This document shows, one piece after another, positions 51,757 to 59,996 of a stretch of 62,450 nt of DNA. This stretch comes from Candidatus Gaiellasilicea maunaloa (lineage in GTDB: Bacteria > Actinomycetota > Thermoleophilia > Gaiellales > Gaiellaceae). Location of the stretch: the NCBI GenBank assembly GCA_024330215.1, contig JANDLU010000010.1, positions 1 through 62,450 of the forward strand, given 5' to 3'. Made by a program: the position numbers and the translations under genes. Under the pieces are notes generated by a model. The model searched no databases, was not told where the DNA came from, and was given only the letters and a program-made list of their open reading frames with translations. Within the stretch, counting starts at the first letter, position 1; each line of letters starts with the position of its first letter.

Positions 51757-51826
51757 TGCTGTCTCTCCCTCTGTTGACCCGTGGTGAAAAGAGGTCTCGA
51801 ACGTACCACGCGGTACGGTTCCCGCA

Positions 51827-52837
51827 ATGGCGTCGCCCTTCGTCGAGCTCGAGGTGGGGGAGCGGATCGTGAAGGTGACGAACCCGGACAAGGTGCTGTT
51901 TCCCGCCCGCGGCGAGACGAAGCTGGATCTCGTTCGCTACTACCTCTCGGTCGGCGAGGGGATCGTGCGGGCGCTGCGCGAGCGGCCGACGCAGCTCCGC
52001 CGCTTCCCGGACGGCGTCGAGGGAGAGCAGATCTACCAGAAGCGCGTGCCCGAGAAGAGGCCGGACTGGATCGAGGTCGCGCGCGTCACGTTTCCCTCCG
52101 GGCGGCACGCGGACGAGCTCTGCGTCACCGAGCTCGCGCAGGTCGCGTGGGCGGCGAATCTCGCGGTCGTCGACTTCCACCCATGGCCCTCGCGCCGGCC
52201 GGACGTGAACCGGCCCGACGAGCTCCGCATCGACATCGACCCGCAACCCGGGACGGACTTCGGCGACGCGAAGGTCGTCGCTTCGCTCGTCCGCGAGGTG
52301 CTGGCGGAGATCGGCTACACGGGCTGGCCGAAGACGTCCGGCAACCGCGGTGTCCATGTCGCCTGCCGGATCGAGCCCCGGTGGGAGTTTCCGGTCGTGC
52401 GCCGCTGTGCGCTCGCGTTCGCACGCGAGGTCGAGCGGCGACTGCCCGAGCGCGTGACCACTGCCTGGTGGAAGGAGGAGCGGGGCGAGAAGGTCTTCAT
52501 CGACTACAACCAGAACGCCCGCGACCGGACGATCGCCTCCGCCTACTCCGTGCGAGGCCGCGCGGACGCGACCGTCTCGGCGCCCGTCCGCTGGGACGAG
52601 CTCCCGGACGTCGAGACCGAGGCCTTCACGCTCGCGTCGATGCCGGCCCGGTTCGCTGAGCTCGGCGACGTCCAGGCGGCGATCGACGACACGATCTGCC
52701 CGCTCGAGGTGCTGCTCGAGTGGGTCGAGCGCGAGGAGGCGGCCGGCGAGGGCGAGGCGCCCTACCCGCCGAACTTCCCGAAGATGCCCGGCGAGCCGCC
52801 GCGCGTCCAGCCTTCGCGGAAGAAGGCAGCGGGCTGA
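51827..52837 (+). CDS. LigD-type NHEJ polymerase/primase
   Basis: 336-residue archaeo-eukaryotic primase-like polymerase (LigD PolDom). KVTNPDKVLFPARGETKLDL at the start, LQIDIDP-type catalytic motif here LRIDIDPQPGTDF, TSGNRGVHVACRI, and VFIDYNQNARDRTIASAYSV with the remaining catalytic Asp. It fills or edits ends during non-homologous end joining. Ligase and nuclease domains are absent; a stand-alone ATP-dependent ligase is at 58643. No ku gene is in this window. ATG 51827 fits the family N-terminus. Confidence 0.93.
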   Translation: MASPFVELEVGERIVKVTNPDKVLFPARGETKLDLVRYYLSVGEGIVRALRERPTQLRRFPDGVEGEQIYQKRVPEKRPDWIEVARVTFPSGRHADELCVTELAQVAWAANLAVVDFHPWPSRRPDVNRPDELRIDIDPQPGTDFGDAKVVASLVREVLAEIGYTGWPKTSGNRGVHVACRIEPRWEFPVVRRCALAFAREVERRLPERVTTAWWKEERGEKVFIDYNQNARDRTIASAYSVRGRADATVSAPVRWDELPDVETEAFTLASMPARFAELGDVQAAIDDTICPLEVLLEWVEREEAAGEGEAPYPPNFPKMPGEPPRVQPSRKKAAG

Positions 52838-52838
52838 G

Positions 52839-53057
52839 CTAGCGGTCGCGCTTGCGGCGGGGCTTCGGCTTCCGCCCCTTCTCGCTAATGCTGATCAGCG
52901 TGGGATCGGGCTTGGTCGGAAGCGGCTCCTCTTGGGCCTGCTGAGGAATGCGTTTTTCGGCTGCAGGCTGTTGTGGCTGGGGGCTCGTCACGTTGTCTCC
53001 GACTCGTGTGGAAGCATAGACGGCAGGCGGGTCATCCGAGGTAGGGCCGAGCGACAA
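52839..53057 (-). CDS. Short basic-tailed hypothetical protein
   Basis: 72 codons from TTG 53057, Pro/Gln-rich (SPQPQQPAAEKRIPQQAQEE) with a strongly basic end (EKGRKPKPRRKRDR). It overlaps the membrane-protein gene upstream by 26 bases. No domain or ribosome site is evident; it may not be a real gene. Confidence 0.3.
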   Translation of the reverse strand: MSLGPTSDDPPAVYASTRVGDNVTSPQPQQPAAEKRIPQQAQEEPLPTKPDPTLISISEKGRKPKPRRKRDR

Positions 53058-53526
53058 TCAGCGCTATGAGATAGACGACTTCGAGGGCAAGGGAGCGTTG
53101 TGTCCAACGCACCCAGTGAAGCTTCTCATCAATAGAGGAGGCATTGGCGTCGAACGCATCCAACCGGTTGAGGATGATCTGGTGCTCGACCCATTCCTTC
53201 GCTCGGAGGCGGTGCTGCTCCCAGAGCGGACGAGGTTCGGGATCGCGACGCCAGCCCTGCAGTCCCCAGGCGCGTAGGCCGGAGCCGGCAACGCACGCGA
53301 ACAGGACGAGGGCCAGCGCGCACAGCGACGAAACGGCCACGTCTCGGGTGGGCGGCCGGAGCGTCACGACGAGGCTGACCGTGATCGCGCCGAAGCCAAG
53401 CAGCTGCTGGGCGCGTGCGTTCAGCTCGGCCATGTGCTCGAACTGCTTCTCGAGCGCGGCCGACAACTCCGAGTAGATGAGGTCGAGCGTGGCGAGTGGG
53501 GGCCGTAGAAGAGCCGTTCGCTCCAT
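53032..53526 (-). CDS. Membrane protein with N-terminal helix and three hydrophobic segments
   Basis: 164 residues from ATG 53526. An amphipathic helix (ALEKQFEHMAELNARAQQLL) leads into two adjacent membrane helices (GAITVSLVVTL, SSLCALALVLFACVAGSGL), then a charged cytosolic region and a last hydrophobic helix (ALEVVYLIALIVARP). The helix-then-two-membrane-segments design recalls small membrane proteins of nucleotide-signalling defence systems, but no match can be claimed. It is located downstream of the LiaR-like regulator on the same strand with 106 bases between. Confidence 0.6.
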   Translation of the reverse strand: MERTALLRPPLATLDLIYSELSAALEKQFEHMAELNARAQQLLGFGAITVSLVVTLRPPTRDVAVSSLCALALVLFACVAGSGLRAWGLQGWRRDPEPRPLWEQHRLRAKEWVEHQIILNRLDAFDANASSIDEKLHWVRWTQRSLALEVVYLIALIVARPYLG

Positions 53527-53632
53527 CCCTCGACCGTACGGAACCGCGATGCTCGGGCCCAGTCTCCAGACCGGACCCGTCCGCTCCTGCGCAGGTCGGG
53601 AGGCGAGCCGCTCCTCCAGCGAGATCCGCATC

Positions 53633-54265
53633 TCAGATCAGCCGCCGTTCCGCCGCCCAGCGCGTCAGCTCGTGGCGATTCGAGAGCTGGAGCTTGCGCA
53701 GCACGGCCGAGACATGGGTCTCGACGGTCTTGACGGAGAGATGGAGCCGCGTCGCGATCTCCTTGTAGCGGTAGCCGCGGGCGATCAGCTGGAGGACCTC
53801 GCGCTCGCGCGTCGTCAGGACGTCCAGCTCGGGGTCGACCGCCGGCGCGCCGGAGCGGAAGGCGTCGAGGACGAACCCGGCGAGCCTGGGCGAGAAGACG
53901 GCGTCGCCGTCGGCGGTGCGCCGCACGGCGTCGATCAGGTCCGAGCCGGAGATCGACTTCGTTACGTAGCCGCGCGCACCGGCCCGGATCACGGCGATCA
54001 CGTCCTCAGCCGCGTCGGAGACGGAGAGCGCGAGGAAGCGGACGCCGGGCCGCTCCGGGGCTACCTGCGCGATCACGGCGTGGCCGCCGCCGTCCGGGAG
54101 GTGGACGTCGAGGAGGACGACGTCCGGGTCGAGCTGGCGGATCAGCGGCACCGCCTCCGCCACCGATCCGGCCTCGCCGACGATCTCGACCGCCTCGCCG
54201 AGCTCGCTGCGGACACCCGCACGGAAGAGGTCGTGGTCGTCAACCAGCACGACGCGACGTCTCAT
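53633..54265 (-). CDS. LiaR-like NarL-family response regulator
   Basis: 210 residues. Receiver: VVLVDDHDLF, DVVLLDVHLPDGGG (phosphoacceptor Asp), VTKSISG. DNA-binding: LTTREREVLQLIARGYRYKE, then IATRLHLSVKTVETHVSAVL. It overlaps the kinase gene by four bases and is the third gene of a LiaF-LiaS-LiaR-type operon that in Gram-positives responds to envelope stress. Confidence 0.92.
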   Translation of the reverse strand: MRRRVVLVDDHDLFRAGVRSELGEAVEIVGEAGSVAEAVPLIRQLDPDVVLLDVHLPDGGGHAVIAQVAPERPGVRFLALSVSDAAEDVIAVIRAGARGYVTKSISGSDLIDAVRRTADGDAVFSPRLAGFVLDAFRSGAPAVDPELDVLTTREREVLQLIARGYRYKEIATRLHLSVKTVETHVSAVLRKLQLSNRHELTRWAAERRLI

Positions 54266-55368
54266 GGATTCCTCCGCAGCCGCAGCTCGACCTCGGTGCC
54301 CTCCGCCGACGATGTGACCGTCGCGGTGCCGCCGGCGCGGGTCATACGCCCGCGGATCGACTCGGCGATCCCGTGCGCGCCTGTCGGCATCGCCTCCGGG
54401 TCGAAGCCGCCGCCGCGGTCGCGGACGAAGATCGCGATCTCGCCCTCGCCCACGTCGACGAAGGTCGAGATCTCGTCGGCACCCGAGTGCCGCGCTGCGT
54501 TCGCCATCGCTTCGCGCGCAGCGAGCACGATCGCCTCGACCCGCTGGTCGAGGGGCACGTCACCGGTCCGAACGAGCTCGACCGGCACGCCGTGTAGCTC
54601 CTCGACCTCCGCGGCTGCGTCCTCGATCGCGGAGGCGAGGCCGGCGCCCACGGCATGCGGGGCGGGATACAGCCAGGCACGCAGCTCGCGCTCCTGGCGC
54701 CGCGCGAGCGTCGCCACCCGGCGAGCGTCGCCCGACTCTCGCTGGACGAGGGCGAGTGTCTGGAGCACCGAGTCGTGCACGCGCGCCGCCATCTCGGCTC
54801 GCTCCTGCTGGCGGATGCGACCGGTGCGCTCCGTGTCGCGCTCGGCTGCGAGCCTCCAGGCCCAGGGGCCGAGCACGAGCAGGAGTGCGATCGCGACGGC
54901 GCTCGACTCGAACGCGGCGTCGCGACCGGCGTCGGTCGCGCTCCGATCGACGAACAGGACCACGCCGAGGGCGACGAGCGAGACTCCGGCGACGAACCGC
55001 GCGCCGCGACGACGACGCGCGAGCAGGATCCCCGCGGCGCAGAGGGCTCCCGGCCAGATCAGCGAGTCGGAGAAGCCGAAGCCGCGCAGGGCGATCGCGG
55101 CGGCCACGGCGAGCAGGACGAACCCGAGGAGCCGCCGTCGCGGCGGCGGCGGCCCGTGCTCCGGCGCGATCGCGAGCCACGCGCCGACGTACGCCACGAT
55201 GCCGGCGCCGCCGGCGAACGCGAGCAACGCGAACGTCAGGCGCGGCAGCGTCGGGTCGACGCCGAGGCTCTTGCCGATCCCCGCGCAGACGCCTGCGACG
55301 GCGCCCTCGTCCTCCGCGCGCCGCACGCGCGGAAGGGCGAGGGGAAGCCGGTACGAGTCGGAGGTCAA
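54262..55368 (-). CDS. PspC-domain sensor histidine kinase (LiaS-like)
   Basis: 368 residues. The N-terminal PspC domain (GAVAGVCAGIGKSLGVDPTL) is followed by four membrane helices to about residue 165. The HisKA_3 phosphoacceptor is AEMAARVHDSVLQTLALVQR, and the ATPase has AIVLAAREAMANAARHSG and VRDRGGGFDPEA. PspC at the N-terminus of a kinase is typical of actinobacterial envelope-stress kinases. It overlaps both neighbours by four bases, so the three genes are translated as a unit. Signal probably arises at the membrane. Confidence 0.92.
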   Translation of the reverse strand: MTSDSYRLPLALPRVRRAEDEGAVAGVCAGIGKSLGVDPTLPRLTFALLAFAGGAGIVAYVGAWLAIAPEHGPPPPRRRLLGFVLLAVAAAIALRGFGFSDSLIWPGALCAAGILLARRRRGARFVAGVSLVALGVVLFVDRSATDAGRDAAFESSAVAIALLLVLGPWAWRLAAERDTERTGRIRQQERAEMAARVHDSVLQTLALVQRESGDARRVATLARRQERELRAWLYPAPHAVGAGLASAIEDAAAEVEELHGVPVELVRTGDVPLDQRVEAIVLAAREAMANAARHSGADEISTFVDVGEGEIAIFVRDRGGGFDPEAMPTGAHGIAESIRGRMTRAGGTATVTSSAEGTEVELRLRRNP

Positions 55369-56450
55369 CCGCGTCGCACCTCGAGGTAACCGAAGCCGAC
55401 GTCTGCGTCGAGCTTCAGGACCGGTGCATCGGGCGTCGAGCCTGCCACGGCGATGCGTTCGTCAGCGCCCGCGCCTTCGTCCCTGTCGCCGAGGACGTTG
55501 ACCTCGCCGATGCCGGCGCGAGCGTCGACCTCGAGCGCGACGCCGTCCGGCACGGTGATCACGACCTCGCCGAGCCCGAGCTTGACGTCGACCTCGGTCG
55601 TGCCGGACGGGAGCTCGACGCTCGAGAGGTCGACCGAAAAACTGCCGGCGCCGAGCTCGTACGACTCCTCGAGGTCCGTCACTGCGAGCGGCCGCTCGGT
55701 CCGGTCGCCGACGCCCGACGAGAACGAGACCGGCGTCGCGGCTGCGACACCGAAGCCGGCGAGCAGAGCGAGACCGAGGAGGACGAGCGCACCGACGCGC
55801 CGGCCGGTGGTCGCGCCGACGGCAACCGCCGCCCCGACGATCGCGACGCCCGCGGCCAGCGCGACGGCGACGTCGACCTCATACACGTCCAGCACCGCAA
55901 GCAGGCCGAGGAGTCCAGCAGCGGCCAGTAGGGCGCCGAGGACGGGGAAGAGGAGCGACGGCCGCGTCGGCTGCGGGGGCGGCGCGGGCACCGTCGTGCT
56001 CTCGGGAGATGTGGTGCGAGGGCGGTCGGAGCGGTTCCCGACGTGCCACCAGACGATCGCCGCGCCGACGAGAAGCGCGGCGAGCCAGACGTTCCCGGTG
56101 CCAGGCCAGAAGCGAGCCTCGGAGAGCGCGAGGATGGCACCGAACGAGAGCAGTCCGACTCCGAGGAGGAGCCAGGGCCGATCGCGGTGCTCGCGCAGTG
56201 CCTCGGCCGCGATCGAGTCGTCGCCCGTCTCGCTCGGCATCACGAGCCAGGCGGCGAGGTAGAGGAGCAGGCCCGTGCCGCCGGCGAGCGAGAGCGCGGC
56301 GAAGGCGATCCTGTAGACGAGCGGGTTGACGTCGAAGTAGCGGCCGAGCCCGGCGCAGACGCCGCCAAGCCAACGGCCGTCGGCGATCCGGACGAGCCGC
56401 CGCGGCGGCGCCTCGTCGACGGGGGTGTTCTCGGTGATCGTGTCGGACAA
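55365..56450 (-). CDS. PspC and LiaF-like membrane protein
   Basis: 361 residues from TTG 56450, which has AAGGAGG seven bases before it; the longer frame to 56588 is unsupported. PspC domain: GRWLGGVCAGLGRYFDVNPL. Then several membrane helices and a C-terminal beta-rich domain (SYELGAGSFSVDLSSVELPS, KLGLGEVVITVPDGVALEVD, DVGFGYLEVRRG) of the LiaF/DUF4097 type. LiaF-like proteins keep the kinase off until the envelope is damaged. First gene of the operon and probably the inhibitor of the adjacent kinase. Confidence 0.88.
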   Translation of the reverse strand: MSDTITENTPVDEAPPRRLVRIADGRWLGGVCAGLGRYFDVNPLVYRIAFAALSLAGGTGLLLYLAAWLVMPSETGDDSIAAEALREHRDRPWLLLGVGLLSFGAILALSEARFWPGTGNVWLAALLVGAAIVWWHVGNRSDRPRTTSPESTTVPAPPPQPTRPSLLFPVLGALLAAAGLLGLLAVLDVYEVDVAVALAAGVAIVGAAVAVGATTGRRVGALVLLGLALLAGFGVAAATPVSFSSGVGDRTERPLAVTDLEESYELGAGSFSVDLSSVELPSGTTEVDVKLGLGEVVITVPDGVALEVDARAGIGEVNVLGDRDEGAGADERIAVAGSTPDAPVLKLDADVGFGYLEVRRG

Positions 56451-56554
56451 CGTGAGCCTCCTTGGGGAATGCTCACAGCTTCGGGGACGGACGGGCGCAG
56501 CGGTATCCGGCAATACCCCGACCCGACCCTGATCTTCACCCGCACCGGGCCCCC

Positions 56555-56601
56555 ATGTAAAGCGTACTTGACACTCCCTCTCTGTCAAGCTAGCTTTACA
56601 T
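56555..56601 (+). promoter_or_regulatory. Long inverted repeat containing the XRE promoter
   Basis: ATGTAAAGC-gta-CTTGACA (56555-56573) faces TGTCAAG-cta-GCTTTACAT (56583-56601) across nine bases: 16 of 19 positions pair. TTGACA (56568-56573) is the -35, and TAGCTT (56591-56596) after 17 bases a -10. Transcription would begin at the GTG start at 56603. It is the likely autorepression operator. Confidence 0.75.
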
Positions 56602-56602
56602 C

Positions 56603-56806
56603 GTGAAGAACGCGATCCGCGAGTTGCGCGCGGCGCGGAGCCTTTCCCAGGCCGAGCTGGCGACGGCGATGCAGGTCTCGCGCCAGACGATCAACGCAAT
56701 CGAGACGGAGCGGTACACACCCTCGCTCCCGCTCGCGCTCGCGCTCGCTCGCTTTTTCGACTCGACGGTGGAGGAGGTATTCGATGGAGGCAACGATGGT
56801 GTTTAG
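56603..56806 (+). CDS. Small XRE-family repressor
   Basis: 67 residues, almost entirely a Cro/CI helix-turn-helix: IRELRAARSLSQAELATAMQ, then VSRQTINAIETERYTPSLPL and FFDSTVEEVF. It belongs to the short YozG/YgzD-like XRE group usually paired with a small membrane protein. GTG 56603 coincides with the predicted transcription start, so the message is leaderless. It overlaps the membrane gene by 23 bases. Confidence 0.88.
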   Translation: MKNAIRELRAARSLSQAELATAMQVSRQTINAIETERYTPSLPLALALARFFDSTVEEVFDGGNDGV

Positions 56807-57176
56807 AAGCAAGTGGTTCCTGCCGCTCTTCTCGGTGGCGCTGGGGCTCGCCTTCGGTGGTGCGCTGTGGGCCGGCGGCGAGCCGAGGGCCGGGATCCAG
56901 GCCCTCGTGCTGATGACGGTGGTCGGGCTGATCTTCCTGGTCGGCGGGCGGAGCGAGATGATCCGCGGCCTACGCGGCGACGGGCGGGACGAGTATTGGC
57001 AGCGGCTGGACGTCCACGCGACCGCTCTTGCCGGCCATGTGGTGATCGCGGCCATCCTCGTCATGTGCATGTGGGAATGGGCTCATGGGCGCGACGGCAG
57101 CCCGTATACCCAGCTCGGCGCGATCACCGCCGTCGCCTACATCCTGGCCCTCGGTGTCCTCAGGTGGCGGAGTTGA
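56784..57176 (+). CDS. Small membrane protein paired with XRE repressor
   Basis: 130 residues with four hydrophobic segments (FLPLFSVALGLAFGGALWAG, ALVLMTVVGLIFLVGG, ALAGHVVIAAILVMCMWEWA, GAITAVAYILALGVL). RGDGRDEYWQRLDVHATALA between helices 2 and 3 is the conserved part of DUF2178-like proteins. Start ATG 56784 or 56796. Function unknown; coexpression with the repressor is evident from the overlap. Confidence 0.75.
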   Translation: MEATMVFRSKWFLPLFSVALGLAFGGALWAGGEPRAGIQALVLMTVVGLIFLVGGRSEMIRGLRGDGRDEYWQRLDVHATALAGHVVIAAILVMCMWEWAHGRDGSPYTQLGAITAVAYILALGVLRWRS

Positions 57177-57181
57177 GCGGC

Positions 57182-58213
57182 GTGCGGGTCAGCCGGCTCG
57201 CCGGGGTCGTCGCGGTCAGCACCCTCGTCGCGGTGGGTGTCGCCGCCGCAGCTCCGCCTGGGTACGAGCAATCGCAGCAGCGCATCAGGGTCGAGGGCCG
57301 CGCGGTTGCCGCGCTCGTGCGGGCGGGTGAGTCCGAGAGCCTCTTCGGACGCTTCACGCCGGAGCTCGCTGAAGCCGTCCCTTTCGCGCAGGTGCGGCGG
57401 ATCCTCGCCGAGACGCGACGCACGGCACCGATCGGAGTCCGGACCGCCGAGTCCGCGCTGCCGTTCGCCCCCGGCCGCCGTGGCTACGTCGCCGTCCACC
57501 GCTGGGGCAAGCGAACGATCACGCTTCAGGTGCTGCTCGATGCTAAGGGGTCGATCGCGGCGATCGACCTCGCGCCGGCCAAGGCGCTCCCGCGCGACCC
57601 CTACGCAGGCCGACGGTTGCGGGCTCGCCTGTCGCTGCCGTTCGAGGGAACGTGGTGGGTGCTCTGGGGCGGGCCGACCAAGCGGCAGAACTATCACGCC
57701 GTCGCGCCCGACCAGCGCCACGCCTACGACCTCGTGGTATGGCGTTTCGGTGCCACTCATCGCGGAATCGGGACGCAAAACGCGGACTACTGGGCGTGGG
57801 GAAAGGAGGTGCTGGCGCCCACCGCGGGCGTCGTCGTGCAAGCTACGGACGGAGTTCGCGACAACCGGCCGCGAGTGCAGGTCGAGAACCGGAAGGATCC
57901 TGCAGGGAACCACGTCGTGCTCGACCTCGGCAACGGCGAGTACGCACTCCTGGCGCACATGCAGAAGGGGAGCGTCCGGATTCGAGTCGGCGAACGCGTG
58001 CGTTCGGGCGACGTCCTCGGCCGCACCGGCAACTCCGGAAACTCGTCCGAGCCGCACCTGCATTTCCACGTCCAGGATCGGCCAGGGCTGTTCGGCCGTG
58101 CGCGCGGCTTCCCCGTCTCGTTCGTCGGTTACCGCGCCGACGGGCGCCGGGTCGCGCGCGGCACGCCTGTTCAGGGTCAGTTCATCCAGAGGGAGGTACG
58201 AGGCGGAGGCTGA
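57182..58213 (+). CDS. Exported M23-family metallopeptidase
   Basis: 343 residues. RVSRLAGVVAVSTLVAVGVA is a signal peptide. Residues about 30-120 resemble a DUF3887-type domain (ALVRAGESESLFGRFTPELA). Residues about 180-320 are the M23 (LytM) peptidase: HAVAPDQRHAYDLVVWRF holds the first His and Asp, APTAGVVVQATDGVRD the core, and HLHFHVQDRPG the H-x-H ligand; GNSGNSSEPHLH is conserved. All zinc ligands are present, so it may cleave peptidoglycan cross-links. GTG 57182 or TTG 57173 is the start, right after the membrane gene. Confidence 0.88.
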   Translation: MRVSRLAGVVAVSTLVAVGVAAAAPPGYEQSQQRIRVEGRAVAALVRAGESESLFGRFTPELAEAVPFAQVRRILAETRRTAPIGVRTAESALPFAPGRRGYVAVHRWGKRTITLQVLLDAKGSIAAIDLAPAKALPRDPYAGRRLRARLSLPFEGTWWVLWGGPTKRQNYHAVAPDQRHAYDLVVWRFGATHRGIGTQNADYWAWGKEVLAPTAGVVVQATDGVRDNRPRVQVENRKDPAGNHVVLDLGNGEYALLAHMQKGSVRIRVGERVRSGDVLGRTGNSGNSSEPHLHFHVQDRPGLFGRARGFPVSFVGYRADGRRVARGTPVQGQFIQREVRGGG

Positions 58214-58221
58214 CGGGGGCT

Positions 58222-58248
58222 GGCCAAGTAGCAGTCTGTTACTTGGCC
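58222..58248. terminator. Bidirectional hairpin between M23 and cupin genes
   Basis: GGCCAAGTAGCAG (58222-58234) and CTGTTACTTGGCC (58236-58248) pair at all positions with one G-U, around a single T. It lies between convergent stops and includes the cupin stop codon. Confidence 0.7.
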
Positions 58249-58646
58249 TCCTCCTCGTCGCTCCACCAGCCCGGGACGGTCTCGGCGTCGCGGGGGTCCG
58301 TGCCGGCGCCGAAGGCGAGATACTCGACGCCGTCGGGCCCCGCTTCGACGGCTCGCATCGTGTTCTTGTCGAAGCGGATCGCGTCCCATTCGCGGAGCTC
58401 GACGATCTCGTCCTCGACCTTGATCCGCGCCGAGCCCCGGATCACGACGTAGACCTCTTCCTGCCCCTCGTGCTTGTGGCCGAACGGAATCCGGAAGCTC
58501 GGTGCGAGCTTCATATGGCTGAGGCCGAGCGTCTCGCCGCCGAGCGCCGTTCGGGCGAAGCGCGCCTCGAGCTCTGCCGGCATCCCGAAGTTCGGTGCCT
58601 GGTTCTCGACGTCTTTCTTCAGGTTCTTCTTCGTGTGGCTGCTCAT
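58239..58646 (-). CDS. Single-domain cupin
   Basis: 135 residues. KLAPSFRIPFGHKHEGQEEV then YVVIRGSARIKVEDEIVELR form the two cupin motifs with His, His, Glu ligands (GHKHEGQEE); FDKNTMRAVEAGPDGVEYLA is motif 2 with its His replaced. ATG 58646 overlaps the ligase stop by four bases. Enzymatic role unknown. Confidence 0.82.
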   Translation of the reverse strand: MSSHTKKNLKKDVENQAPNFGMPAELEARFARTALGGETLGLSHMKLAPSFRIPFGHKHEGQEEVYVVIRGSARIKVEDEIVELREWDAIRFDKNTMRAVEAGPDGVEYLAFGAGTDPRDAETVPGWWSDEEEAK

Positions 58647-59686
58647 GCGCCGGATTCTAGAAGGGATTCGACCGTGGGGTCGCCCTGGCGGCGTGCCGGG
58701 CGTACCTCGCGCCAGGTGCACTGCTCGGGATCCTTGTCGGACCGGAAGCGGATCAGCTTCGTGCCGTGGCGGAAGCGGTTTCCCTGCACCTTGTCGTAGC
58801 GCACCTCGGCGACGAGCTCGGGGCGGAGCGGGGTCTCCTCGAGCTCGCCGGTCCCCCAGCGGTTCGGCTCGGAGAAGCGGCGCTCGTTCTTCTCGTCGAG
58901 GAGCGGGAGCACGAGCGCCGCGATCTCGTCGTGGTTGCGCCGACCGATCGCGGCAGAGCCGACATAATCGAGCTCGCCGTCATCGCGGTAGAGCCCGAGC
59001 AGGAGCGTCGCGAGCTTCTCCGGTCGCTCCTTCCAACGGACGCCGACGACGACGCAGTCGGCCGTCTTGTGCTCCTTCACCTTGACGACGGCCTCGCGCG
59101 AGCCCGGCAGGTACGGCGAGCCGAGGCGCTTCGCGATCACGCCGTCGAGGCCCGCCGCCTCGAAGCGGTCGAGCCAGGCCGTCGCGGCCTCGAGCTTCCG
59201 TGTCGCCGGCGAGATCCAGAAGCCCTCGCCGCGACGGAGCAGCTCCTCGCGACGCTCCTCGAGCGGTCGCGGATGCACCGGCTCGCCGTCCCAGACCAGC
59301 AGGTCGAAGGCGATGAAGATCGCGGGGATCTCGGCCGACAGCTTGCGGATTCGGCTCTCCGCGGGATGAAGCCGCGTTTGCATCGAGTCGAAGTCGAGCA
59401 CGCCGTCCCGAGCGATCACGATCTCTCCGTCGAGGGCGCAGTGGGGAGGGAGCAGCTCGCCGAGTGCGGCCAGCTCCGGGAAGTAGCGGAGCAGCGGTCG
59501 TCCGTTGCGCGACCAGAGGGCGAGCTCGCCGCCATCGTTCTCGAGGACGCCTCGGAAGCCGTCCCACTTCGGCTCGTACTGCCAGCCCTCGCCCGAGGGG
59601 AGCTCTCGGACGAGCTCGGCCTCCATCGGCGGGAAGGGGACGCCCTCTCCAGGACCGGTTGCAGCAGAGGCGTTTTCTTCGCTCAC
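58643..59686 (-). CDS. ATP-dependent DNA ligase (LigC/LigD-ligase type)
   Basis: 347 residues. The adenylation motif is YEPKWDGFRG with the nucleotidyl-acceptor Lys; LDGEIVIARDG, IFIAFDLLVW, GLDGVIAKRLGSPY and VVKVKEHKTADCVVVG are the later nucleotidyltransferase motifs; the OB domain follows (DYVGSAAIG, VAEVRYDKV). GTG 59686 begins the protein; the frame is open upstream without similarity. With the LigD-type polymerase at 51827 it is a likely non-homologous end-joining ligase. Cotranslated with the cupin by overlap. Confidence 0.93.
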   Translation of the reverse strand: MSEENASAATGPGEGVPFPPMEAELVRELPSGEGWQYEPKWDGFRGVLENDGGELALWSRNGRPLLRYFPELAALGELLPPHCALDGEIVIARDGVLDFDSMQTRLHPAESRIRKLSAEIPAIFIAFDLLVWDGEPVHPRPLEERREELLRRGEGFWISPATRKLEAATAWLDRFEAAGLDGVIAKRLGSPYLPGSREAVVKVKEHKTADCVVVGVRWKERPEKLATLLLGLYRDDGELDYVGSAAIGRRNHDEIAALVLPLLDEKNERRFSEPNRWGTGELEETPLRPELVAEVRYDKVQGNRFRHGTKLIRFRSDKDPEQCTWREVRPARRQGDPTVESLLESGA

Positions 59687-59707
59687 GGCGAGGAAGGCTA
59701 ACGGTGC

Positions 59708-59992
59708 GTGAGCGAGCTGGACGGGACCTGGAACGTCGAGCGGGTGAGCGGCCTCCTGCCGCCGCTCCTCGGCGTGCGCAAGCGAATCGACGGCCCCGGC
59801 GGCCGCACGACCGTCGGTCCGATCCGTGCGCCGTTCGCCGTCGTCGGTCGCGAGCTCCGGTACACCGGTCTGTTCACGGGCTTCGTCGACGTGCTCGAGC
59901 CTGCCGGCGACGGCTGGACGGGACGGGCGCTCTATCGCGAGCGCGAGTACGGCCGCTTCCGACTGACCGCAAGGCGCGCCGAGCCCCGTTGA
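59708..59992 (+). CDS. Conserved small beta-rich protein
   Basis: 94 residues from GTG 59708: ELDGTWNVERVSGLLPPLLG, then VGRELRYTGLFTGFVDVLEP and GRALYREREYGRFRLTARR. Alternating strands with GTW at the start suggest a small lipocalin-like barrel, a common pattern in actinobacterial hypotheticals. Divergent from the ligase gene with 21 bases between starts. Function unknown. Confidence 0.6.
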   Translation: MSELDGTWNVERVSGLLPPLLGVRKRIDGPGGRTTVGPIRAPFAVVGRELRYTGLFTGFVDVLEPAGDGWTGRALYREREYGRFRLTARRAEPR

Positions 59993-59996
59993 CAGC

